Shown: one piece after another, positions 1 through 7,789 of the stretch | Numbering within the stretch: the stretch's first letter is position 1 | Layout of the letters: every line of letters starts with the position of its first letter | NCBI GenBank assembly: GCA_030622775.1 | Contig: JAUXFS010000019.1 | Span: 1 to 10,742, forward strand | Direction of reading: 5' to 3' | Length of the DNA: 10,742 nt | From: Rhodospirillales bacterium | GTDB lineage: Bacteria; Pseudomonadota; Alphaproteobacteria; Rhodospirillales; Defluviicoccaceae | The notes under the pieces: model-generated | Told to the model about the DNA's origin: nothing | Databases searched by the model: none | The model's input: the letters and a program-made list of their open reading frames with translations, nothing else | Program-made: the position numbers and the translations under genes

Positions 1-504
1 CGCCGCCGCGGCGATATCCGCGAGGGTCATGCGATCGCCGGCAAGCCAGTTTCGCCGTTGGATCAGGAAGGCGATGTACTCCAGGTGAGTGCGAATGTTC
101 GCGTGTCCGGCGCGTATCGCCCGGGAGTCCGGTTCGCCGAGCCCGAGGAAGCGGTTCATGATCTTTTCGCCGACCAGGTTTGCGGTTACCTCGGCATTGA
201 ACTTGTGGTCGAACCAGGCGACCAGCCGGCGGATCTCCGCCCGTTCCTCGGGCGTTCCACCGATCAGCGGCGGTTCCGGGTAAACCTCCTCGAGGAACTC
301 GGTAATCGCCATGCTGTCGCTGAGAATGGTGCCTTCGGGCTCGACCAGCACCGGCACCTTGCCGGCGGGATTGAGGGTGAGAAACTGTTGGCGGCGCTCC
401 CAAACCGGCTCGACCTGCATCTCGACCTCCAGCTTCTTCTCGGCGAGGACGATCCGCACCTTGCGGCAGAACGGAGACAGCCATAGGTGGTAAAGTGTCC
501 GCAT
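1..504 (-). CDS. fzlA: GST-fold protein resembling FtsZ-binding FzlA (C-terminus cut by window)
   Basis: The minus-strand frame is open from the ATG at 502-504 to the window edge, giving 168 codons. Residues 1 to about 72 form a thioredoxin-like GST N-domain, with MRTLYH at the start, SPFCRKVR around Cys13 and NPAGKVPVLVE at about 45-55. A helical C-domain follows, with EIRRLVAWFDHKFNAEV at about 90-106, VGEKIMNRF and WLAGDRMTLADIA near the cut. The RRLVAWFD-KF-AEV and EK-NRF blocks match what I recall of FzlA, which binds FtsZ filaments and promotes constriction in Caulobacter and relatives rather than acting as a classical GST. The assignment rests on motif memory; a generic GST is the alternative. 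An in-frame stop lies about 20 codons upstream and no other start codon intervenes, so the start is well fixed, but no clear Shine-Dalgarno site precedes it. About 60-70 C-terminal residues are probably missing. Confidence 0.8.
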   Translation of the reverse strand, partial: MRTLYHLWLSPFCRKVRIVLAEKKLEVEMQVEPVWERRQQFLTLNPAGKVPVLVEPEGTILSDSMAITEFLEEVYPEPPLIGGTPEERAEIRRLVAWFDHKFNAEVTANLVGEKIMNRFLGLGEPDSRAIRAGHANIRTHLEYIAFLIQRRNWLAGDRMTLADIAAAA

Positions 505-769
505 GCACCGTTCATTACACCGAAATGCCGGATGCGCAAACGGCGAAGCGGTCCAGGCACAGGGTTAAGAAAACATCCCGCCACGATCGAGAAAGAAAAT
601 GATCCTTTCCCATTTGGGTCAAAGCCCCTGTCCCGTTCAAACTGATTGGAGGCGAATCCCGCTAAACTCGTTGGACCGGGCTTGATCGGGTTGCAGAAAC
701 CGGAAGGCTGTATCGTCCCGGTGCATTGTCAAGCGTCGCGCGCACGACACCGTGATTCGGGGCTCTTGG
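505..769. other. Intergenic region between higA and the fzlA-like gene
   Basis: This 265 bp stretch separates the end of higA from the start of the fzlA-like gene, all transcribed on the minus strand. I see no credible gene in it. Reading the minus strand, GGTCAA at 617-622 is a TTGACC -35-like box, followed after 17 bp by a poor -10 (AGAAAA at 594-599, read as TTTTCT). This could be a weak promoter for the fzlA-like gene. No convincing rho-independent terminator follows higA, so read-through is possible. Confidence 0.4.
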
Positions 770-1057
770 TTACGCGGCTTCGAAGCGTCGGACGTTGATC
801 AGGCTGCTCTTCCTGAGGGCACATGCGAGGTCGTACTGCATTTGCTGACGAAGCCAGCTTTCCGGACTGCCGCCGAAGGCTTTGGACAAGCGGATGGCCA
901 TTTCCGGCGAAACACCGGAGTGGCCATTGAGAAGCTCCGACAGGGTCTTGCGGCTGATCCCCAAACCCTTGGCGGCATCGGTGACGGTCAGGCTCAGGGG
1001 TTCCAGACACAACTCCCGGATGACCTCGCCGGGATGGGGTGGATCCTTCATTGTCAT
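770..1057 (-). CDS. higA: HigA family antitoxin (HTH transcriptional regulator)
   Basis: This 95-residue protein has the usual size and layout of HigA/VapI-type antitoxins. The N-terminus MKDPPHPGEVIRE is diagnostic. An XRE-type helix-turn-helix spans about residues 22-65, with LTVTDAAKGLGISRKTLSEL, then NGHSGVSPEMAIRLSKAFG and the family-typical SPESWLRQQMQYDLA. HigA neutralises the HigB ribonuclease and normally represses its own operon by binding a palindrome near the promoter. The ATG at 1055-1057 is preferred because AGGAGA sits 8 nt upstream, overlapping the last codons of higB; an ATG two codons downstream is less well spaced. The gene lies 12 bp after higB, so the two are almost surely one transcript with coupled translation. 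Confidence 0.93.
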   Translation of the reverse strand: MTMKDPPHPGEVIRELCLEPLSLTVTDAAKGLGISRKTLSELLNGHSGVSPEMAIRLSKAFGGSPESWLRQQMQYDLACALRKSSLINVRRFEAA

Positions 1058-1069
1058 CGGGCAAGTCTC

Positions 1070-1348
1070 CTAGTGATAGTCGATCAAATCGACGTCAACG
1101 GCGTCGGCGCCTTCAAACCGAAAAACGATTCGCCAGTTGCCCGAGACATCGACGGCATGGAACCCGGCAAAATCGCCTTTCAGAGCGTGCAAACGCAGCC
1201 CGGGCATGTCCATGTCTCCGGGCTCGGCGCTGGCATCGAGTCGGGCCAGAATGGCGCGAACACGTTTGAGCCAGCCAGGGTTGATTCCCTTGGCCTGTCC
1301 CCGTTCATGGAGCGCCTTCAATCCCTTGTGGCGCACGTTCTTGATCAC
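1070..1348 (-). CDS. higB: HigB family toxin (RelE/ParE-superfamily mRNA endonuclease)
   Basis: This 92-residue protein begins IKNVRHKGLKALHERG, the classic HigB N-terminus, and contains LHALKGDFAGFHAVDVSGNWRIVFRF at about 53-78, the conserved RelE-fold core. It ends in DLIDYH. HigB toxins cleave mRNA on the ribosome and are held inactive by HigA. The start is GTG at 1346-1348; no upstream in-frame ATG is seen nearby and the family N-terminus fits this codon, though its Shine-Dalgarno site is weak. Toxin-first order with higA 12 bp behind is the signature of higBA loci. Length and core motifs look intact, with no frameshift, so the module is probably functional. Confidence 0.93.
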   Translation of the reverse strand: MIKNVRHKGLKALHERGQAKGINPGWLKRVRAILARLDASAEPGDMDMPGLRLHALKGDFAGFHAVDVSGNWRIVFRFEGADAVDVDLIDYH

Positions 1349-1590
1349 GGTTGTTTGTAACCCATCACGGGACGCCCATCAAGAGTTGTCGACCATTGCC
1401 TGCCCGCGCCTTGCTCCGTCCCCGTTTATTCTTGTGCGCTGATCACGACGTTTTTATTCGATCTTGGGCAACGGAACCCTACCTTGTGATAAGCGCGTGA
1501 TATTCGCGTGTACGATAGAAGGCTGAAGTTGGCGCGGGTTGTGCTTGGATGTCAGGTCCCGCGGCAGTGAACGATGCAAGGAAAAGACCG
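1349..1590. promoter_or_regulatory. Divergent intergenic region between higB and msrP
   Basis: This 242 bp gap must hold the outward promoters of both higBA (minus) and msrPQ (plus). It is AT-richer than its surroundings around 1420-1520. GTGATA occurs twice as a direct repeat (1486-1491 and 1497-1502), 11 bp apart, which is about one helical turn, with CGCGTG following each copy in variant form. This could be a regulator site, but no protein can be assigned. No promoter hexamer pair with good spacing was found on either strand. The msrP Shine-Dalgarno AAGGA lies at 1578-1582. Confidence 0.4.
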
Positions 1591-2553
<963 letters not shown>

Positions 2554-2585
2554 CCGGGACCGATCTGGAACGAGGCCCGCCGATC

Positions 2586-3224
2586 GTGACCAAGGAACAA
2601 CGGATCCGCTGGATCGCCAAGCCGCTGGTGTTCGTGCTCTGCCTGACGCCGCTGATGTGGCTCGGCTGGCAGGCGTTCGCCGGCGGACTCGGCGCCAACC
2701 CGATCGAGGCTACCAACCGGTTCCTCGGCGATTGGGGCCTCAGGTTCCTGCTGATCTCGCTGGCGGTGACGCCGCTCAAGGCGGTTCTCGGTCTGCCCGT
2801 GCTGATGCGCTTTCGCCGCATGCTCGGTCTCTATGCGTTCTTCTATGTGACCCTGCATCTCTCCAGCTATATCGGCCTCGACCAGTTCTTCGCCTGGGGC
2901 GAAATCTGGGCCGATATCGTCAAGCGCAACTACATCACCATCGGCATGACCGCGTTCGCGCTGCTGGTGCCGCTGGCCTTGACCTCGACCAAGGGCATGA
3001 TCAAGCGGCTCGGCGGGCCGCGCTGGAAGAAGCTGCATATGCTGGTCTACCCGGCGGCAATTCTGGGCGTGTTCCACTTCTTCATGATGGTCAAGGCCGA
3101 CATTCGCGAGCCGCTGATCTATGCCGCCGTGCTCGCCGTGCTGCTCGGTTACCGGTTGGTGGCGCGGGCGAGGCGCCGGCCGCCCCGCCCCGTGCGCCGC
3201 GCGCAAAGGACCCAGACGGCGTAA
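2586..3224 (+). CDS. msrQ: MsrQ, haem-binding membrane subunit of the MsrPQ system
   Basis: This protein of about 212 residues, with six predicted membrane segments, belongs to the ferric-reductase-like transmembrane family. MsrQ passes electrons from the quinone pool or a cytoplasmic flavin reductase to MsrP. Conserved histidines are seen at His91 (YVTLHLSSYI), His151 (KKLHMLVYP) and His164 (GVFHFFMM); counted from this start they fall where I recall the E. coli haem-related histidines, which supports the start. The GTG at 2586 has GAGG about 10 nt upstream and comes just before the first hydrophobic helix. A GTG at 2544 overlapping msrP is in frame and would add 14 residues, but lacks a Shine-Dalgarno site. 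The tail is very Arg/Pro-rich and cytoplasmic in character. Confidence 0.93.
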   Translation: MTKEQRIRWIAKPLVFVLCLTPLMWLGWQAFAGGLGANPIEATNRFLGDWGLRFLLISLAVTPLKAVLGLPVLMRFRRMLGLYAFFYVTLHLSSYIGLDQFFAWGEIWADIVKRNYITIGMTAFALLVPLALTSTKGMIKRLGGPRWKKLHMLVYPAAILGVFHFFMMVKADIREPLIYAAVLAVLLGYRLVARARRRPPRPVRRAQRTQTA

Positions 3225-3264
3225 TACGGATCTGAAGGCTTTCCGGCGGAGATATCCCCTTCAA

Positions 3265-3291
3265 TTCTCCTTCGCAGCGAAAAGAGGAGGA
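3265..3291 (+). promoter_or_regulatory. Possible hairpin masking the ribosome-binding site of the HAD gene
   Basis: TTCTCCTT at 3265-3272 can pair with GAGGAGGA at 3284-3291, an 8 bp helix with two G-U pairs and an 11 nt loop. The right arm is the strong Shine-Dalgarno sequence of the HAD gene, whose ATG is at 3295. If formed, the helix would limit translation initiation. It lies in the 70 bp gap after msrQ. The pairing is seen directly; a regulatory role is inference. Confidence 0.3.
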
Positions 3292-3294
3292 GTA

Positions 3295-4128
3295 ATGCGA
3301 CCGATTGGCGATTTTCCGGCGGCGGAGCGGCGGCGCATTCGCGGCGTGTCCACCGACATCGACGACACCCTGACCACCGACGGCAGGCTGACGGCGGAGG
3401 CATACGGGGCATTGGAGCGGCTGTCCCGCGCCGGGCTCCTGTGCGTTCCGATCACCGGCCGCCCGGCGGGATGGTGCGACCATATCGCCCGGATGTGGCC
3501 GGTCGACGCCGTCGTCGGCGAGAACGGCGCGTTCTATTTCCGCTACGATGCCGAGAAGCGGAGGATGATCCGGCGGTTCTTCTTCCCCGACGATCGGCGC
3601 GAAGCCGACCGCCGCAGGCTGAAGCGGGTCCGCGAGCGCGTCCTCGCCGAAGTTCCGGGAAGCGCCGTCGCCTCCGATCAGCTCTACCGAGAAGCCGACC
3701 TCGCCATCGACTTTTGCGAGGACGTCCCGCGCCTGCCGCTGGTGGCCATCGGCCGTATCGTCGGCATCTTCCAGTCGGAAGGAGCGACCGCGAAAGTCAG
3801 TTCCATCCACGTCAACGGCTGGTTCGGCGACTACGACAAGCTGACGATGACGCGGATCCTGCTCGCGGAATGCTTCGGCGTCGATCTCGACGCCAAGAAG
3901 GACCGCTATGTCTTCGTCGGCGATTCGCCCAACGACGCGCCGATGTTCGCTTACTTCCCCAATGCGGTCGGTGTCGCCAACGTTCGCGACTTCGAAGATC
4001 GCCTGGAGACGCCGCCGGCCTATCTCACCGACGGCCGCGCCGGTTCCGGCTTCGCCGAGCTCGCCGAGACCCTGCTCGCGGCCAGCACATTGATTACACG
4101 AGACGATCGCACGAAAGATGCTTTATAG
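3295..4128 (+). CDS. HAD-IIB superfamily hydrolase, probable phosphatase
   Basis: This 277-residue protein has the HAD catalytic motifs. Motif I is STDIDDTLT, with nucleophile Asp21 and acid/base Asp23. VPITGRP supplies the motif II Thr, a lysine such as that in GDYDKLTM fits motif III, and GDSPNDAPMF is the motif IV acid pair. VVGENGAFYF and the long insert between motifs II and III place it in subclass IIB (Cof-like, sugar-phosphate phosphatases). It should be a cytoplasmic Mg-dependent phosphatase; I cannot name the substrate. The ATG at 3295 has a strong GAGGAGG site 4-5 nt upstream; the open frame extends further upstream but only as a shadow of msrQ. The gap to msrQ is 70 bp and to phnD 100 bp, so co-transcription with either is possible. 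Confidence 0.85.
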   Translation: MRPIGDFPAAERRRIRGVSTDIDDTLTTDGRLTAEAYGALERLSRAGLLCVPITGRPAGWCDHIARMWPVDAVVGENGAFYFRYDAEKRRMIRRFFFPDDRREADRRRLKRVRERVLAEVPGSAVASDQLYREADLAIDFCEDVPRLPLVAIGRIVGIFQSEGATAKVSSIHVNGWFGDYDKLTMTRILLAECFGVDLDAKKDRYVFVGDSPNDAPMFAYFPNAVGVANVRDFEDRLETPPAYLTDGRAGSGFAELAETLLAASTLITRDDRTKDAL

Positions 4129-4228
4129 TAGAGGGCAATGACGCCACGCGTCGGCATTGGCCCGAAGGCGCGGCGTTATCAAACGGCGTGTGCAAGGCCG
4201 TGGCGAACAACACATCTGGGAGGAAAAC

Positions 4229-5272
4229 ATGGCATTTTCGTCTATCATGAACCGGTCCCTATCGCTTGTCGGATCGGGTTTGGCGGCGTTCGCGCTGGTG
4301 GTCGCGGCGACGCTTCCGTCGGCGGCGGACGAATGCAAGAACCGCGGCGATCTCGACGTCCGCTTCTGCGACGATGACTACGATCTCGTCGCCGATGCGC
4401 CGACGGATCCCAAACAGTGGCTCGACCCCGACGTCCTCGTGTTCTCGTACACGCCGGTCGAGGACCCGTCGGTGTACGAGAACGTGTTCACCGAATTCTT
4501 GGCCTATCTCACCGAGAAAACCGGCAAGAAGGTCCGTTGGTACGGGGCCGAGTCCTATGCCGCCCAGGTCGAGGCGATGCGTTCGGGTCGGCTGCACGTG
4601 GCCGGGATATCGACCGGGCCGACCGCGTTCGGCGTCAACCTCGCCGGTTACGTTCCTTTCGCGATCATGAGCGGACCCAAGGGTTACGGCTACAAGCTGC
4701 AGTTGATCACCCACAAGGACTCCGACATCAAGCAGATCACCGACCTCAAGGGCCGGAACATCGCCCACGTAACCCCGTCCTCCAATTCGGGCAACCAAGC
4801 GCCGCGTGCCCTGTTCACCGACCTGGGCGTGGAACCCGACAAGGACTACAATGTCACCTACTCGGGCAAGCACGACAATTCGATCATGGGCGTCGCCAAC
4901 AAGGACTACGACGCCGCGCCGATCGCCTCCACCGTGCTCGACCGGATGGCCGACAAAGGCGTGGTCAACCGCGATGATCTGCGGATCATCTGGGAGTCGG
5001 ATCCGTTTCCGACCACCTCCTACGGCTATGCCTACAACCTCGAGCCCAAGCTGGCCCAGAAGGTGATCTCGGCGTTCCTGACCTTCGACTGGAAGGGATC
5101 GGGCCTGGAGAAGGAGTTCGCCGCCAACGCCTGGAACCAGTTCATCCCGATCACCTACAAGGACCAGTGGAAGGTGATCCGGACCATCCAGAAACACAAC
5201 GGCATCGTCTACAGCGACGAGGCCTTGCAGGGCCTCAAGGTCAAGAAGAAGAAAAAGAAGAAAAAGTCGTAA
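4229..5272 (+). CDS. phnD: PhnD-type phosphonate/phosphite/phosphate ABC transporter substrate-binding protein
   Basis: This 347-residue periplasmic binding protein has a Sec signal (MNRSL followed by a hydrophobic stretch, cleavage near PSAADE at about residue 33). Family marks follow: CKNRGDLDVRFCD, DPDVLVFSYTPVEDPSVYE, SYAAQVEAMRSGRLHVAGISTGPT, TPSSNSGNQAPRALF and YDAAPIASTVLDRM. The SGRLHVAG...STGPTAF and SSNSGN segments correspond to the oxyanion pocket region. It delivers substrate to the PhnE permease pair. The ATG at 4229 has GGGAGG 5 nt upstream; an in-frame start at 4157 would place an arginine-rich, non-signal stretch in front and is rejected. Unusually, the protein ends in eight consecutive lysines plus serine. 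The 100 bp gap upstream has a TATAGT -10-like box at 4124-4129 without a matching -35. Confidence 0.93.
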   Translation: MAFSSIMNRSLSLVGSGLAAFALVVAATLPSAADECKNRGDLDVRFCDDDYDLVADAPTDPKQWLDPDVLVFSYTPVEDPSVYENVFTEFLAYLTEKTGKKVRWYGAESYAAQVEAMRSGRLHVAGISTGPTAFGVNLAGYVPFAIMSGPKGYGYKLQLITHKDSDIKQITDLKGRNIAHVTPSSNSGNQAPRALFTDLGVEPDKDYNVTYSGKHDNSIMGVANKDYDAAPIASTVLDRMADKGVVNRDDLRIIWESDPFPTTSYGYAYNLEPKLAQKVISAFLTFDWKGSGLEKEFAANAWNQFIPITYKDQWKVIRTIQKHNGIVYSDEALQGLKVKKKKKKKKS

Positions 5273-5290
5273 TGGAATCCCGTCGGACCG

Positions 5291-5321
5291 CCGCCGCCCG
5301 GTTTACCGGGGACGGCGGTTT
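5291..5321 (+). terminator. GC-rich intercistronic hairpin between phnD and phnC
   Basis: CCGCCG at 5291-5296 pairs with CGGCGG at 5313-5318. Inside it, CCCGG at 5297-5301 pairs with CCGGG at 5306-5310 around a TTTA loop, with GA (5311-5312) bulged. Only TTT follows the stem, so it may be a leaky terminator or a 3'-end stabiliser that lets phnD mRNA exceed that of the transporter genes, a common arrangement for binding-protein genes. The phnC ATG lies 18 bp beyond. Confidence 0.55.
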
Positions 5322-5338
5322 CCGGCGGGAACTTTGAC

Positions 5339-6169
5339 ATGCTGACCATCAACAACCTCGTCAAGGTCTACCCAACCGGCAAGGAGGCGCTCAGCGGCGT
5401 CGACCTGACCGTGTCCGAGCCGCAGGTGGTCGCGATCATCGGCTCGTCCGGCGCCGGCAAGAGCACGCTGATTCGTTGCATCAACCGGCTGGTCGAACCC
5501 ACGTCCGGTTCCATTGTTCTCGACGACACCGACGTGACCGCGCTGAGCCGGCGCGGTCTTCGGCGGGCCCGCCGGCGCATGGGAATGATTTTCCAGGAGT
5601 ACAACCTCGTCGAGCGGCTGACGGTGATGGAGAACGTGCTCTCCGGACGGCTCGGCTATGTGGGTTTCTGGCGCGCCTACCTTCGCAACTACCCGCCCGA
5701 GGACATCGCCGCCGCGTTCGAACTGCTCGAGCGGGTCGGCATCGCCGGCTATGAGGACACCAGGGCGGACGCCCTTTCCGGCGGTCAGCGCCAGCGCGTC
5801 GGCATTGCCCGGGCGCTGATGCAGCGGCCCGACCTGTTGCTGGTCGACGAACCAACCGCGAGCCTCGATCCCAAGACGTCGCGCCAGATCATGCGGCTCC
5901 TGTGCGAGTTGGCGCACGAGCGCGGAACGCCGGCGCTGGTCAACATCCACGACGTCGCCCTGGCCCGAACGTACGCCGACCGCATCGTCGGCCTGCACGA
6001 TGGCAAGGTGGCCTTCGACGGCCCGGCCGACGCCCTCAACCACGAGGTCCTCACCGACATCTACGGCGAAGAGGACTGGAGCACGACCCTCGCCGATGCC
6101 GAGGATGGCGCCGGCAAACCCGATCGCAGACTCCACGACGAGGTCGAGCACGAGGCCGCCGCCGGATGA
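5339..6169 (+). CDS. phnC: PhnC-type phosphonate/phosphate ABC transporter ATP-binding protein
   Basis: This 276-residue ABC ATPase carries all catalytic motifs: Walker A GSSGAGKST at 35-43, Q-loop Gln86 (IFQEYNLVERLTVMENVL), signature LSGGQ at 146-150, Walker B LLLVDEP at 166-172, D-loop SLD and switch His204. The segment VLSGRLGYVGFWR at about 100-112 is characteristic of PhnC. It energises import through the two PhnE subunits. The C-terminal 25 residues, rich in Asp, Glu and Arg, are not part of the core fold. GGCGGGA lies about 8 nt before the ATG at 5339. The stop codon overlaps the phnE start (ATGA), implying translational coupling. Confidence 0.95.
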   Translation: MLTINNLVKVYPTGKEALSGVDLTVSEPQVVAIIGSSGAGKSTLIRCINRLVEPTSGSIVLDDTDVTALSRRGLRRARRRMGMIFQEYNLVERLTVMENVLSGRLGYVGFWRAYLRNYPPEDIAAAFELLERVGIAGYEDTRADALSGGQRQRVGIARALMQRPDLLLVDEPTASLDPKTSRQIMRLLCELAHERGTPALVNIHDVALARTYADRIVGLHDGKVAFDGPADALNHEVLTDIYGEEDWSTTLADAEDGAGKPDRRLHDEVEHEAAAG

Positions 6170-6957
6170 CGACATCCACCCGTTGGCGGCCACCGAAACT
6201 GATCGCCAATCCGCTCCATCGGCACGGACTGACACTGCTGGTCGTCGCCTATCTGATCTGGTCTCTCGGCACCCTCGACATCGATTGGAACCGGACGGCT
6301 CAGGGCATGGGTCGCGCCGGCGATATCCTTGCCCGGATGTTTCCTCCCGATTTCACCCGTTGGCAGTTGCTGGTCCGCGGCCTCGCCGAGAGCGTGCAGA
6401 TGGCCCTCGCCGCCAGCTTCTTCGGCATGATTCTGGCGATCCCGCTGGGCCTGTGCGCGGCGGGCAACCTCGCTCCGAAGCCGGTCTACCTGGCGGCGCG
6501 CGGGATCATTTCGCTGACCCGCACCTTCCACGAGGTCGTCATCGCGATCTTCTTCGTCAAGATCTTCGGTTTCGGGCCGCTCGCGGGAGTGCTGACCCTG
6601 ATCGTCGCCAGCGTGAGCTTCATCGCCAAGATGCTGGCGGAGGACATCGAAAACATGAGCATGAGTCAGGTCGAGGCGGTTCGCGCCACCGGCGCCAGCT
6701 TTCCCAAGCTGCTGATCTATGCCATCGCGCCGCAGATCCTGCCACGCTATCTCGGCGTCTCCATCTACCGGCTGGACGCCAACGTCCGCCACTCGACGGT
6801 GGTCGGCATCGTCGGCGCCGGCGGCATCGGCCAAACCCTGGCCGCCTCGTTCTCCCGCTACGACTACGACTTCAGCCTGGCGATCCTGCTGACGATCATC
6901 GCCCTGGTCTTCGCCGGCGAGTTTTTCAGCACCTGGGTGCGAGGGCAGCTCAGGTGA
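6166..6957 (+). CDS. phnE: PhnE-type phosphonate/phosphate ABC transporter permease, first copy
   Basis: This 263-residue inner-membrane permease has one N-terminal segment at about 21-35, a long periplasmic loop ending in FPPDFTRW, and then a BPD_transp_1-type core of about five helices. The cytoplasmic EAA loop that docks on PhnC is EAVRATGAS at 170-178, followed by APQILPRYLG and the family-typical RHSTVVGIVGAGGIGQ. It starts with the ATG of an ATGA overlap with phnC, and its own stop overlaps the next permease start (GTGA). It most likely forms a heterodimeric channel with the second copy, since the two sequences have clearly diverged. Confidence 0.94.
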   Translation: MTTSTRWRPPKLIANPLHRHGLTLLVVAYLIWSLGTLDIDWNRTAQGMGRAGDILARMFPPDFTRWQLLVRGLAESVQMALAASFFGMILAIPLGLCAAGNLAPKPVYLAARGIISLTRTFHEVVIAIFFVKIFGFGPLAGVLTLIVASVSFIAKMLAEDIENMSMSQVEAVRATGASFPKLLIYAIAPQILPRYLGVSIYRLDANVRHSTVVGIVGAGGIGQTLAASFSRYDYDFSLAILLTIIALVFAGEFFSTWVRGQLR

Positions 6958-7766
6958 CGGTCGACGAACATGCCCGCCGCCATCCCGAGGTGTGGCGGCG
7001 GTTCAGCCCGCGGCAGACGCTGGTCCGTTACGCCTGGTATCTCGGCATCGTTTTCGTCGCGGTCTGGTCGGTTAGCAATCTGGACATCCCCTGGTTCTAC
7101 TTCCTCGACGCCCACACCCAGGCGGGCGACCTGATCACCCGCATGATTCCGCCCGACTGGGCCTATTTCGACGAGATCCTCGACCCGCTGTTGGAGACGA
7201 TACACATCGCCACCCTCGGCACCGCGATCACCTTTTTCCTCGCCTTTCCGGTCGCCATCCTCGCGGCGCGCAACATCAGCCCCAACGCCATGACGTGGTT
7301 CGTCGCTCGCTTCATCCTGGTCGCCTCGCGCTCGGTGAACACGGTGGTGTGGGCGCTGCTGTTCGTCGCGATTTTCGGGCCGGGACCGGTCGCCGGGATC
7401 TGGGCGGTCGCCGCCCGGTCGATCGGCTTCGTCGGCAAGCTGACCGCCGAGGCGATCGAAGAAATCGACGAGGGCACCGTCGAAGCGATCGAAGCGACCG
7501 GCGCCTCGCGCCTGCAGGTGCTGATGATCGGCGTTATCCCCCAGGTGCTGCCGGTGATCTACGGCACGATGATCTATCGCTGGGACATCAACATCCGCGA
7601 ATCCACCGTCCTCGGCTTCGTCGGCGCCGGCGGCATCGGCATTCAACTCTACGCCTCGATCAACCAGTTCGCCTGGCGCGAGGTGGCGGTGATTCTGCTC
7701 GCCGTCTTCGGCGTCGTCATCGTCAGCGAATTCGTTTCCGCCATCATCCGCCAGCGTATCAACTGA
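6954..7766 (+). CDS. phnE: PhnE-type phosphonate/phosphate ABC transporter permease, second copy
   Basis: This 270-residue permease is homologous to the preceding gene. Shared blocks include MIPPDW, an EAA loop EAIEATGAS at 177-185, IPQVLPVIYG and IRESTVLGFVGAGGIGIQL. Six membrane segments are apparent. The GTG start at 6954 overlaps the previous stop by 4 bp and is followed by a short hydrophilic N-terminus; longer in-frame extensions would lie wholly inside the first phnE and are rejected. Two separate phnE genes after phnC is a known layout for this transporter family. A GTATCA-AC-TGATAC palindrome (7756-7769) spans the stop codon. No catabolic gene for phosphonate or phosphite follows. 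Confidence 0.94.
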   Translation: MTVDEHARRHPEVWRRFSPRQTLVRYAWYLGIVFVAVWSVSNLDIPWFYFLDAHTQAGDLITRMIPPDWAYFDEILDPLLETIHIATLGTAITFFLAFPVAILAARNISPNAMTWFVARFILVASRSVNTVVWALLFVAIFGPGPVAGIWAVAARSIGFVGKLTAEAIEEIDEGTVEAIEATGASRLQVLMIGVIPQVLPVIYGTMIYRWDINIRESTVLGFVGAGGIGIQLYASINQFAWREVAVILLAVFGVVIVSEFVSAIIRQRIN

Positions 7767-7789
7767 TACCATGAGAGCCTGACTGACGG

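Noticed and set aside
1549..1590. N-terminal extension of msrP from the ATG at 1549
   Set aside because: No ribosome-binding site, and the family-typical N-terminus begins at the ATG at 1591 with AAGGA upstream.
4157..4228. N-terminal extension of phnD from 4157
   Set aside because: Arginine-rich and incompatible with a signal peptide at the N-terminus; the ATG at 4229 has GGGAGG at good spacing.
4259..5197. 312-residue minus-strand frame opposite phnD
   Set aside because: Rich in Val/Gly/Asp/Arg and free of domain motifs; it mirrors the codon bias of phnD.
6000..6953. Fusion of the second phnE with a long upstream reading frame
   Set aside because: The upstream part lies in another frame of phnC and the first phnE and is Arg/Pro/Ser-rich; the GTG at 6954 in the GTGA overlap is the natural start.
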